Origin: Acanthamoeba lenticulata
Taxonomy: Eukaryota > Discosea > Longamoebia > Acanthamoebidae
Assembly: GCA_002179805.1 (NCBI GenBank)
Contig: NAVB01001048.1
Coordinates: forward strand, 1 to 10,319
Length of the DNA stretch: 10,319 nucleotides
Direction of reading: 5' to 3'
In this document: piece by piece, positions 1-9,690 of the stretch
How positions within the stretch are numbered: position 1 is the first letter of the stretch
Layout of the letters: each line of letters begins with the position of its first letter
Notes under the pieces: generated by a model
Databases searched by the model: none
Seen by the model: the letters and a program-made list of their open reading frames with translations, nothing else
Told to the model about the DNA's origin: nothing
Program-made: the position numbers and the translations under genes

Positions 1-352
1 GGTGCGTCCTCCCTTTTTGAATTAATTTTATTTATTATATCCTTATTCTTTTAACCTTGCGACGAAATCAGGCGAAAAGCTCGCGATGCTCGAGATCAAG
101 GTCATCACGGCCCTGGTGCGTTATCAAGAGCCTCCTCCTCCTCCTCCCCTTGCATCTGGTTCTCCCGGGAGACCCCGGTCTCTTTAGGCTCATTTGGAAG
201 AGGGGGGGGGGGTGATGTGACGTTCATGCGCGCAGACGCTGCAGCGCTTCCGTCCGCGCATGGCGCCGGGCCACAGGACGCGCGCGGTGTTGACCGTCAC
301 CCTCCGCGCCGAGGACGCTGTGATGACCCTCCGCCCTCCAGAAGCCTGCTAA
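1..352 (+). CDS. Probable cytochrome P450, C-terminal fragment (5' truncated by window)
   Basis: Only the last ~53 codons are present. Inferred exons are 1 (last base of an exon), 72-115 and 236-352, with stop TAA at 350-352; the introns start GTGCGT at 2 and 116. The spliced product begins G-EKLAMLEIKVITAL, which fits the helix following the heme-cysteine loop of P450s (C-x-G-x-x-LA-x-x-E). It continues into a QRFRPRMAPGH segment and a terminal TLRAEDAVMTLRPP strand typical of P450 C-termini. P450s are heme monooxygenases, usually attached to the ER membrane. The heme-ligand cysteine itself would lie just upstream of the window, so catalytic competence cannot be judged. The call rests on a short match: the family is likely, the subfamily and substrate are unknown. 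It converges on the Rab gene, with ~155 bp between the two stops. Confidence 0.62.
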
Positions 353-507
353 AGGACACCTACAATTACAACAACAGCAGCACTTTATCCAGCAATTTAT
401 TTGTCGTTGGGAGGAGGAAGAGAAGAGAAGAGAGCAACACTTTAACGATCTCTTTTTGCATCATCATCATCATCATCGGTGGTGGCACCACTTGCCGCCT
501 ACCGGGT
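353..507. other. Convergent intergenic spacer (P450 / Rab 3' ends)
   Basis: This 155-bp gap lies between two convergent stop codons. On the minus strand an AATAAA hexamer (396-401), about 107 nt past the Rab stop, is a candidate poly(A) signal. An (ATC)6 microsatellite lies at 460-477. No conserved gene is seen: the open frames crossing it read low-complexity sequence. Confidence 0.6.
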
Positions 508-1579
508 TCAAATGGCGCACGCGCTCTTCTTCTTCGAGCGCGCCTGGAGGGAGACCCGATCGGCTCGTGGCGGGGCATCGTTTCGCTCCAGCAGCGCGCG
601 CACCACCTGCATGAACACCTCCTCGACGCCCTCCCCTGCACGCCGCCCGAACGACGATCAGCCCCTCAAACAAAATAAACATAAAATGAACGACAAAAGA
701 CAAAAGACAAACGACACAAAACGCGACGCGCCTGTTTTGGACGAGGTCTCGAACACGGGCAGGCCGTGTTGGTCGGCCGTCGCCTGAATGTCGTCCTTGG
801 TCACCACCTGCACAATCGGTCGATTTGTTGATAACAACGTTACTACGTGTGATATGAAGCTGGGGCTGGTGATGTGGAGGCGCACGCGCTCGAGGTCGAG
901 CTTGGTGCCGACGAGGAACTTGGCGACGTTTTCGTTCGCGTAGCGCTCAGACTCGGGCAGCCACAGGCGCGTGATGCTCTGGACTGAGTTGGGATCCGTC
1001 ACATCGTAGGCGTGCAGGATGGCGTGCGCCCCGCGATAGTAGCTCGACGAGATCGTCCGGAACCGCTCCTGGCCAGCTATGGATGGATCAACCGCATCAT
1101 TAAGGTGGTTAATACGTTCCAAGAAAATGTAAATGAAGAATTGGAATGACCAAAAGCGAGAGTGGCCAGCAAGCAGAGAGAAGAGGGAGGGGTTTGAAGA
1201 TGAACCTGTGTCCCACACCTGCAACTTGACGGCATAGCCGTCTACGTCGAGGCTCTTGATTTTGAAGTCGACTCCAAGGGTGAGCTTGTCCTCCCGCGCA
1301 AACTCGCCGTCCTGCGCTCAAGGCCACACGTTGAATATCACGGAAGAGGAGGAACAGTTGGGGCCACAAGAGGAGAGAGCATAGATGCGCGCAAGAATGT
1401 GGACATATGTACCGCAAACCGGAGGAGGAGACTTGTTTTGCCCACACCGCTGTCTCCGTTCACGACCACCTTGAACAAGTAGTCACTAAGTGACCGTGAG
1501 CAATCCTCACCAAAACAAACACACGCGCGTGTTGGCAAGAACGCCTCCTGGCGAAGAGAGGCACGCACTATTCTGCCAT
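508..1579 (-). CDS. Rab/Ypt-family small GTPase (Rab1/Rab8-like), 194 aa, six exons
   Basis: Exons on the minus strand, 5' to 3', are 1579-1569, 1485-1413, 1311-1206, 1076-886, 807-732 and 635-508; they total 585 nt. The product starts MAEYDYLFKVVV, the classic Rab1-type N-terminus. It has the P-loop GDSGVGKT (~14-21), the switch I threonine in TLGVDF (~39), WDTAGQE (~61-67, catalytic Gln intact), SSYYRGA, TKLD (~121-124) and ETSSK (~147-151). Rabs are GTP-dependent switches that direct vesicle traffic on membranes; this one is close to ER-Golgi/exocytic types but I cannot name the paralogue. Oddities: the guanine-specificity motif is TKLD rather than the usual Rab NKxD (TKLD is common in Rho proteins). 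The third-last residue is the only C-terminal cysteine (KKKSACAI), so no standard CC, CxC or CaaX lipidation motif is seen. The first exon is only 11 coding bases. The fifth intron appears to be GC-AG. It is divergent from the phosphatase, 176 bp away. Confidence 0.92.
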
Positions 1580-1755
1580 GAAGGGAGGGAGGGCCGCCGT
1601 CTTCTTTCTTTTTGTTTGTACAAAAGAGAAAGAGAAAATAAAAGGACAACAACGGGACCGTTACGCCCGCCTTCGGTGAAACGCGTTCAACAACAACAAA
1701 AAGCAAACGATGTAGAAAATGGCCCCACCACACCGGAAACACAGCCACGAGGAAG
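1580..1755. promoter_or_regulatory. Shared divergent promoter region, Rab (-) / phosphatase (+)
   Basis: This 176-bp segment separates two start codons that point apart, so it must hold both 5' UTRs and probably both core promoters. An A/T-rich TATA-like stretch, AATAAAAG, lies at 1637-1644, ~112 nt upstream of the phosphatase ATG. The upstream part is pyrimidine-rich and the downstream part has CAACAACAA repeats. An out-of-frame ATG sits at 1719. Promoter function is inferred from the layout; no element is proven. Confidence 0.45.
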
Positions 1756-3090
<1,335 letters not shown>

Positions 3091-3091
3091 C

Positions 3092-4453
3092 ATGCCAGCG
3101 TTTGGGCAGGGCGCAGCAGAGGCCGGGACGCACCTCTGGTGGACGCTCGGGGACAAGCCCGAGTACCGCATCCCGCCCGACCGCGAAGCCGAGCTCCTTA
3201 GCGAGTACGCCAAGGCGTGGCTCCGCGGCGGTACACCATACCCAAGCGCGCCTTCTCGCCTGGCGGCCAGAGCAGACGGCAGCGCTGACACGCACATGCA
3301 TGCGCGCGTGAGGAGGACAGACGAGTTGTGCCTGATCGAGCGACGGACCAGCCCGCACTACCGGCTCTACTTTGACCTCGACATCAAGTGCAGCTTCCCC
3401 GACGAGTCGGAGCCCCGGCCCGCGCTCCTCGACGTGCTGGGCCTCTTCCTGCCGTCCCTCTCTGCCGTACGGCTTGCTCGCGGCTGGCGCCCGCGCCCGT
3501 GTGCGTGTCACTCACTGGCGCCGCCATGCAGGCGTTTGCGCAATTCTTCTCGGCCGAGGCCACGACGGAGACGACCCCAGGCGGGGCTGGTCCGGCGAGG
3601 CCGAGCCTCTCGGTCAGCGGCGCCTGCGGGCCGTTCGCCTTTGCCCCGCGGCCCGAGGTGCGGCGTCCACGACTTGCCCCTTCTCCTTCTCCTTCTTCCC
3701 TTCTTCTCTTGCTGGGACTCATGGATCGCATGCGGGGCGCAAAGGTGAACTACAAGTACGGGTTTCATCTGGTGTGGGACGTGCCCGTGACGGTCCACAA
3801 GCACCGGGCCTTCCTGCGCGCCCTCATCGCCCGCCTAGAGCCCCTGTGGCTTTGCGACGTGGCCGACGTCGCCCAGGCGCCGAGCTCAGCGACGGCCAGC
3901 GGCATTCCGGACTATATCCGGCTGCACAACCCGCTCAACGAGCTGCTCGACACGGCCATCTTCACCTCGACCGACACTCTGCGCGTCCTCTACAGCGCCA
4001 AGCGTCTCGTTTGTACGTCGCCCCAGCCCCGCCCTCGTAGCACGAGGTTCACGCACTGGGCTGCGCAGCTCACCGGGGGGGGGGGACGTGCTTCCAGGCA
4101 AGGCATGCAAGTCCCGCCAGCCGGCTGGTGGGCCGCGCAAGGGCGCCAAGCCCAAGGCGCCGGTGGCGGGCAAGAAGAAGGGGCGCGAGTGTGGTGAGTG
4201 CGAGGGCACGGGCGTGCGCGAGGGCAGAACCTACGAGTGGCTCGGCTTCTTTGACGCCTGCTCGGGTCTGCCCGACGCCGAGCGCACGGCCGCCCTCCGC
4301 CACACGCCGCAGCAGGCCGTGGGCTCCGCAGTCCTCGACCCAGAGACCGTGCGTCGCGTGCGACAACAGGTCGAGGCCTGCTCCATACGACTCCCTGCGG
4401 CACACTTCCTCAACTTGGAACCCGCGCAGCCAGAAGAAAGCGTCGCAGAGTAA
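3092..4453 (+). CDS. Archaeo-eukaryotic primase (AEP), NCLDV/herpesvirus-type, ~344 aa
   Basis: Inferred exons are 3092-3230, 3321-3466, 3532-3657, 3745-4012 and 4098-4453 (1035 nt). AEP enzymes synthesise primers on single-stranded DNA with two metal ions. Motif I is YFDLD (Asp65 and Asp67), preceded by LIERRTSPHYRL, as in the NCLDV/herpes primase and PrimPol families. Motif II is KYGFH (His145), followed by LVW. Motif III is LLD (Asp206), followed by a segment resembling family V-Y-...-LR-x-x-S-x-K: TDTLRVLYSAKR. After it come two CxxC pairs (Cys227/230 and Cys258/261), a probable zinc site formed only if the intron 4013-4097 is removed. A low-complexity linker (~96-137) separates motifs I and II. 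No helicase domain follows, unlike the D5-type viral primase-helicases. The length is compatible with a stand-alone primase or PrimPol-like protein. Start and end are uncertain: it may be fused to the phosphatase, and an extra 3' exon, 4524-4574, after splicing at 4441 would replace the last three residues. An origin from a large DNA virus is inferred from family likeness only. Confidence 0.75.
4075..4085 (+). repeat. 11-base G tract in primase intron 4
   Basis: A homopolymer G run lies 12 nt upstream of the 3' splice site at 4097. Comparable G runs on the sense strand of introns occur at 202-212 (P450), 4849-4857 and 7354-7362 (glycosyltransferase), and an intergenic one at 9480-9490. Confidence 0.9.
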
Positions 4454-4592
4454 CCACTCAAAAAGGAAAATATGTACTCCTTTTTTTTCCGTCTTGTGCC
4501 CTGCTTTTTCCTGCCTTGAGCAGGGCCACGTGCAGTGCCAGGTCATCCAGCTACTACAGGCCCAAGCCTTGTGAGAAGAGGCCTGCTTGAAT
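4454..4592 (+). other. Primase-glycosyltransferase spacer, or alternative last intron/exon of the primase
   Basis: The gap holds a long pyrimidine-rich tract (about 4480-4517) ending in GAGCAG, followed by an open 17-codon stretch, 4524-4574, ending in TGA in the frame that splicing at 4441 would give. This looks like a 3' splice site and a small terminal exon. The putative donor GTCGCA is poor compared with the others in the window. If the exon is real, only 18 bp remain before the next ATG. Confidence 0.4.
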
Positions 4593-7500
4593 ATGGCGCA
4601 GCGCCTCACCATGCTGAGCGTTCGTGTAGTGCTCGTGCTCGCTCTGCTGTGGTGTGCCTGCAGCGTGGCGCTGGCGTCCACCGTCCGGAAACATCTCCCC
4701 CAGATCGTACCGCAGGGACAGCAAAGCGTCCCCATCGACATGAAGAACGCTGGTCGGACGCAGCAGGAGAAGCCCACCTGCCCGGCCCCCGACAACAACA
4801 ACCTTCAAGTCGTCAAGTGCGTTATTCCCCTCTGGCCACAAAGGGGGAGGGGGGGGGAGATATTGAAGTGGTGTTAACACTTGGTGCCCTGCAGGAAGAC
4901 GGCAGACGAGCTGTTCGCACGGAACAACCTGGAGCAGGCCATGGCCTGCTACTTCCGTGCCATGGACTTGGCCCGCATAAGGCTTGACGTACACACGCCT
5001 CCTCCCGGCCCTGCTCCGAGTGTTCCCTCACGTAAAAGGGGGGCCTCGACTTGTGCCAGACTCCCGCAGAAGAAGTGAATGACGTGCAGATGTCTATCGG
5101 CGATGTTTTTATGGAGCTCGGGCAGGTCAAGGATGCCATCTCGTCCTATGAGAAGGTGCTCTCTCGCCAGACCCGCTCCAGCGAGGTCTACTTCCGCTTC
5201 TATTCCATGCTCAGGTGCTTGTCCCCTCTTGTTTGTTGTCATTTGCCTGTTGAGGCCTTGGACTCAAGCGGTTTACACACCACGTCCTTCACCCAGGCGT
5301 TTGACCGGCTACATCAAGGAGGAGGAGCACAAAGCTCCCTACCAGTACCGCTTCCTTGCATGCTGGTTCTACTTGCCATTGTTCTTTGGAGTTGCCTCAC
5401 CGGTGGTCCGCCCTCCTTCTCGGCGCGTGATGAGAACAGGGAGCGTGCAACAGAGCTCTTAATCAAGGCTATCACTCTGAACCGTACGGTTATTGAGTAT
5501 CGCATCTCCGCGGCCGAGTGGTACAACGAGATCGATCAGCCGGACCAAACGCTCGAGGTTCGTCGGGCCTGTGCTGAGGCTCGGCCAATCCAAAAGATTT
5601 CCTCACAAAGAGGGTCTTCTGGTTGCCAATGTATGTGTGTAGGAGCTGACCATCGCCTACGACATGGCCCCGAACAACCCGGTCACATTCTACACCCTCC
5701 TTGACTGGGTCGAGTCGTCGTGCACGTGGGGCAAGCTGTACGATAAGCTGGTACGCGCAAGTGACTCTGTGCCTCTGAATGGATCTCTTGGGATCTCATA
5801 AGACATCGTGGGCTGGGGGTTTGTTGAAGATGAATCGCCTGCACGACTTTGTGAACAACGAGCTCAAGGGCGTGTATCGGTCTCCCTCCAAGCTCCCCGG
5901 GAGCGGAGCTGCAACGGAGATTCCCTTGCACATGGCCCTGGGCTCTCTCAATGTGAACGAGCTTCATCGGGTAAGAGAGAGAGAACTCTCCTGGTCATGT
6001 TCTGTGTGTGTGCTTACCTGATCCCTTGGGCGTGACTTCCTTGCAATGTCGTACAGGTGGCAAAGAGCCTGTCGCTTGCATATGCTGATGACGCCCGGGA
6101 GAACGGCCGTGAGCCCTACCAGCATGACCCCACTAAGGTTAGTAACCTCCAACTCACGTGAGTAGTTTTGACTTTTTGTGGTGACGCCGATGAATGTTGT
6201 CCCAATGCTAGAGGGTCAACAAGAGGATCCGTGTGGGCTACATCTCGGCCCAACTCGGAGACCACCCGGTGGGCCTCTCAATGGCCGGACTGCCCTATCT
6301 CCACGACCGGTCCAAGTTCGAGGTCTTCCTCTACCCGCTTTCCCTCAGCGACTCGTCCCTCTACTTCAACATGACTGCCCAGAGTTCCGACCACGTCTTT
6401 GATCCCGCCCGCCTCAACTGTACGTGCACCCCTTATTGTCTTCTTCGAGACACGCACACACCAGCCGCCATCCTTGTTTAATCACATGCCATAATAACGC
6501 AGTGAAGGGCGTTATCGAGCACATCTACAAAGACAAGATCGATATCCTCATCGACCTCGATGGCTTTGCGCAGCCGCACTTCCATGGGCTCTTTTCCGTG
6601 CAGGCCGCCCCCATCCAGATCTCCCTCCTTGGCTGGCCTGCTTCCACCGGTTCGTGTGCAACTGATCAGCCCCCTCCCGATTGATCCGGGTCAGATGCCC
6701 AGGCGAACCTTGGCAATAACCTGCTGGGGCGTGGCCTGCGCCGCCTTCAGGCTCGAGCTTCCACCAGTACATCGTTGTGGACAGCGTGGTTGCGCCGCTT
6801 TCATCGGCTTCGCACTTCTCGGAAAAGTTCATCGTGATGCCCGACAGCTTCTACCCCAGCAGCCACGCGGCGTTGTTCGCGCACCTGCTGCGCAGGCCTA
6901 AGAACGAGGCCGTGCGGCGCCAGGCTCTGCGCGAGAAGTTCGGGATCCCCAAGGACGCCGTCGTGTTCGGCTGTCTCAGCCAGATCTGGAAGATCGACCC
7001 CGAGCTCTGGGGCACGTGGATGGAGATCCTCAAGGCGACGGAGGGCTCCTACCTCACGCTGGTGAGCTGGGGCCCCGACGCCAACGAGAAGTACCTCCGC
7101 AAGCACGCCAAGCTGGTTCTCGCCTCCCTCTTCGCGAATCGTTCCAACGCGCCTGCTCAGGCTGTTTCGCGTTTCAGGCTGGCGTCTCGCCAAACAGGAT
7201 CGTGTTCATCGCCCGGTCGTCCACAGAGCAGCACCTGCTCCAGAAGAGGCGCCTCATCGACATTGCGCTCGATCCCCGCAAGCACAGTGCGCACCATCCT
7301 CCCCACTAACTTCCCACGCCACTGGTGCATGGACGTGGCGTTAAATCAATTTTGGGGGGGGGAGCAGGCGGCGTGGCGGCAACGGCCGATGCGCTGTGGG
7401 CCGGCATCCCGGTGGTCACTCTGTTTGACGTGCGCTCGCTTCATCTGAAGAATTGCCCACAAAGAACTGGAAGCCTCTGACGCATCAATCATGATCTTGG

Positions 7501-7911
7501 CGGGTTGGTCTATGCAGACATCCGAGCCCATGGTGCGCAAGGGCGCGGCCTCGCTCTTGACCGCGATGGGGCTCCAGGATGAGGGCCTCATCACTGGGAC
7601 TCTCGAAGAGTACAAGACCAAAGCCATCGCGCTGGCGTCCGACAACGAGGGGAGACATGCTCTGGTTTCAAAGATCAAGAGCGCACGGTTCGCCCCCTGC
7701 CCAACGTTGCTCGAAGAAGCCTCTTCCTGCTTGACGTGGCCACAACAACAGGAAGACTGCGCCACTATTCGACACCAAGCGGTGGATGCAGAACTGGGAG
7801 GAGGGCTTGACGCAAGCGCACGAGGCGTACCGCGCAGGCCAAGCGCCAGACCACATCTTCGTGCAGGCGCCCCCTGCCTCGCCCCTTCCGACCAGCGCAG
7901 ACGCCCACTAA
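4593..7911 (+). CDS. TPR plus SPINDLY/OGT-like glycosyltransferase (GT41), 729 aa, 15 exons, signal/anchor N-terminus
   Basis: Exons: 4593-4816, 4895-4988, 5060-5214, 5297-5344, 5440-5557, 5643-5750, 5830-5970, 6057-6137, 6212-6419, 6503-6649, 6751-7115, 7178-7286, 7368-7429, 7518-7687, 7752-7911 (2190 nt). GT41 enzymes transfer GlcNAc (OGT) or fucose (SPINDLY) from nucleotide sugars to Ser/Thr. Residues ~7-29 form a hydrophobic signal peptide or anchor. TPR-like helices cover ~77-290, e.g. ADELFARNNLEQAMACYFRA and GDVFMELGQVKDAISSYEKV. The catalytic region has RVGYISAQLGDHP (His341), IDILIDLDGF, APIQISLLGWPASTG, GCLSQIWKIDP (Lys522, matching the OGT QLYKIDP lysine), DALWAGIPVVTL, APLFDTKRW and AGQAPDHI near the end. 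Where OGT has NGHTTS just before the DxLWAG motif, this protein has SGVAAT (600-605), so the UDP-phosphate-contact residues look changed. The N-terminus suggests entry to the secretory pathway, unlike nucleocytoplasmic OGT/SPY. The exon 7 start is less sure (5830 or 5803). The donor sugar is unknown. Confidence 0.9.
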
Positions 7912-8140
7912 AGAATCCTTTGTGCACAAGATTTGTTGTTGGGGAGGTGGGGCACTTGCGCCCTCAAAATTGTTTTTTTGTTTTTGGGAAGTCAATATGA
8001 TGGACGTCACGCATCTGCGTGGACGCTAGTGAGGCTGTACAATCTGTATCATCTCTCTCTCTCTCTTTCGTTGTATGGGGTGCTCGTCGTTGGCGGTGTT
8101 TTATCTACAGGTAGTTCGACGCGGGGTGGAAGCTGCTCGG
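7912..8140. other. Convergent intergenic spacer with 3' UTRs
   Basis: These 229 bp separate the glycosyltransferase stop from the stop of the minus-strand secreted gene. The spacer holds T-rich runs (about 7970-7986) and a (TC)7 microsatellite at 8052-8065. I see no gene, clear poly(A) hexamer or RNA structure. Confidence 0.6.
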
Positions 8141-9010
8141 CTAGTTGCAGCGCATGGCGCGGACGGTGAGGCCCAGGATGCAGGCGCAGTGGTCGCAACG
8201 GCACATGTCGGGCTTGACGGCGCCCGGGGTGCGCCAGCCCTCGACCATGTCCTCGACTTCGATGACGCCCTCCTCGAGCAACAGGCGCATGGAGTGCTGG
8301 CGACGGCCGCCCTCGGCCTCTTCGTCGTCCTCAAAGTAGCTGCCGACGCGGACGGCGACTGCCGTGGTCTGCTTTTCGGCGACGGGGCGGAAGCGGGCGA
8401 GCGCGTCGGCGTCGTTCTGGAGCACCTTGAGCTGCTGCTCGGTGTTGGGCTCCTGGCTCGACGAGCGGCCGAGCACGCGGAGGGCGCGGCGGACGAGGCC
8501 GAAGAGGCGGAAGAACGGGCGCGTGGCCTTGGCGAAAGCGCCCAGGTGGGCGTCGGAGGCCTGCACGTGGGTGGGGCGGGCGGCCGAGAGGGTCGCCGAG
8601 TGGCGCTGGGGAATGGGCTCCGGGAGGCTGCGGCCAGGCGAGTAGACGGAGGCCGAGTGCCCGTTGGCGAAGGCCACGTAAAAGGTGTTGGCGCCCTGGC
8701 TCAGGGCGCGGCTAATGGGCACGCGATAGACGCAGCGACCATTGACGCCGTCCTGGCAGAGAAGGCCTGACGTGAAGCCTTCCCACTTGGTGCGCGAGCA
8801 CGACCGGGAGGATGTCGAGTTGTTGGTGATGTCGTCGAGCGGCACTGCGGTGGAGTCGTCGCTGTCGGCATCGTCGCTCATGAGCGAGTGCTTGGGCAAG
8901 GAAGCGGCCTCCAAGGTTGGGTTGGAAGTCAGGTTGGCTTGACAGGCGACAACCCAGAGGGCCAAGAAGGCGACGAAAGCGACCAGGACGTTGGTGTTCC
9001 GAGAGGCCAT
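8141..9010 (-). CDS. Secreted cysteine-containing protein of unknown function, 289 aa, single exon
   Basis: ATG is 9010-9008 and TAG is 8143-8141, with no intron needed, unlike every other complete gene here. Residues 1-25 form a good signal peptide (basic start, VLVAFVAFLALWVVACQA, small residue before the probable cut). N-glycosylation sequons NLT (26) and NNS/NST (63, 64) follow. Three cysteines (71, 85, 93) lie in a compact segment resembling a small disulphide-bonded module. A basic, hydrophobic stretch at ~159-181 (RPFFRLFGLVRRALRVLG) could be an amphipathic helix. The tail has C-x-C-x2-C-x-C-x10-C (270-288). I recognise no family. The overall look is a secreted or cyst-wall/lumenal protein, and the role is not known. 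Strong third-position G/C, a proper signal peptide and a plausible upstream promoter support it as real. The long open frame on the opposite strand is a shadow of this high-GC gene. Confidence 0.78.
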   Translation of the reverse strand: MASRNTNVLVAFVAFLALWVVACQANLTSNPTLEAASLPKHSLMSDDADSDDSTAVPLDDITNNSTSSRSCSRTKWEGFTSGLLCQDGVNGRCVYRVPISRALSQGANTFYVAFANGHSASVYSPGRSLPEPIPQRHSATLSAARPTHVQASDAHLGAFAKATRPFFRLFGLVRRALRVLGRSSSQEPNTEQQLKVLQNDADALARFRPVAEKQTTAVAVRVGSYFEDDEEAEGGRRQHSMRLLLEEGVIEVEDMVEGWRTPGAVKPDMCRCDHCACILGLTVRAMRCN

Positions 9011-9690
9011 TTTGTGTAATATTTTGTGATTATGTGGTAAAGGTGGGTTGTCGTGGGTGTTGTAGCAAGTTGGTGGTGAAGGTAATGGCTGCTCTTGGGT
9101 TGGGTGGTTGTTGGCGGGTCGGCTGGGCCGTTAGGTGCGGTGTGTGGCAGGAAGCGTGTACTGAAGGAAAGTTCGCTTCTTGGCGCGGCTTTTAAGCATC
9201 GCAAATTGCGCGTGGCGATTGGGCGTAACCTTGAGCACACGGTATTGGCTCAACGCAATTATTTCCCAGTTGTGCCAGAACTGTAACCAATTCCCACCAG
9301 TTCAACCGCCCACCTGGCAACTTAGTAGTATTACATTGGTATGAGTATGCAAAACACGTTGGGAATTGCGTACGTTTGCTGCGGGCGAGAGCTCCGTCAT
9401 GACGAGCGGAGGATGGACACCAGCGCCGCCGCAGAATTGGACGTCCTGGGGGCATTTGCTTGACCGACCTTCCCACGAAGGGGGGGGGGGTAGTGGCTCG
9501 TCCGGTTCATGTTTTCGAACTGAGGACTGATAAGAAACGCTCGGCGGTGTCTTGGCTTGAGACTTTAGGGAAATGAACCACAAGACACGAGGTTTCTGTT
9601 ATGTCTTTGACCGTTGTTTTTGGCGGGAACCCATAATTTGTTTTTTCTTTTAATGCTGTTTTGTTTTCCTGCCTTCCTTTGTTGCCAAGA
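9011..9690. promoter_or_regulatory. Divergent intergenic region between secreted gene (-) and threonine aldolase (+)
   Basis: These 680 bp contain no gene I can support. The ~170 bp next to the secreted gene are G/T-rich on the plus strand (C/A-rich 5' UTR on the minus strand). A core-promoter-like set lies at 9189-9339. An 11-base G run is at 9480-9490. The last ~60 bp before the aldolase ATG are pyrimidine-rich and end TTGCCAAG, so they could be a promoter-proximal tract or the 3' end of an intron in the 5' UTR. Confidence 0.5.
9189..9339 (-). promoter_or_regulatory. Candidate TATA-like box with CCAAT cluster for the secreted gene
   Basis: On the minus strand CTTAAAAG (9196-9189) is TATA-like, ~180 nt upstream of the ATG. 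Upstream of it CCAAT occurs in the same orientation at 9222-9218, 9248-9244 and 9339-9335, and once in the opposite orientation at 9287-9291. Two CCAAT boxes within ~60 bp upstream of a TATA element is a classical arrangement. Function is inferred. Confidence 0.4.

Noticed and set aside
217..787. Several plus-strand open frames over 217-787
   Set aside because: They are low-complexity and overlap the P450 last exon in the wrong frame and the Rab exons in antisense.
4187..4215. DnaJ-type CxxCxGxG motif (CGECEGTG)
   Set aside because: A single occurrence after a CxxC pair, with no J domain or further repeats; better read as part of the primase zinc site.
8075..8770. 231-codon open frame on the plus strand opposite the secreted gene
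   Set aside because: It is an Ala/Gly/Val/Glu-rich shadow of a high-GC gene. The opposite strand has a signal peptide and sensible cysteine and sequon pattern.
9302..9583. Minus-strand open frames in the 9192-9583 intergenic region
   Set aside because: No recognisable motif, ordinary composition for non-coding DNA here, and they cross the probable promoter of the secreted gene.
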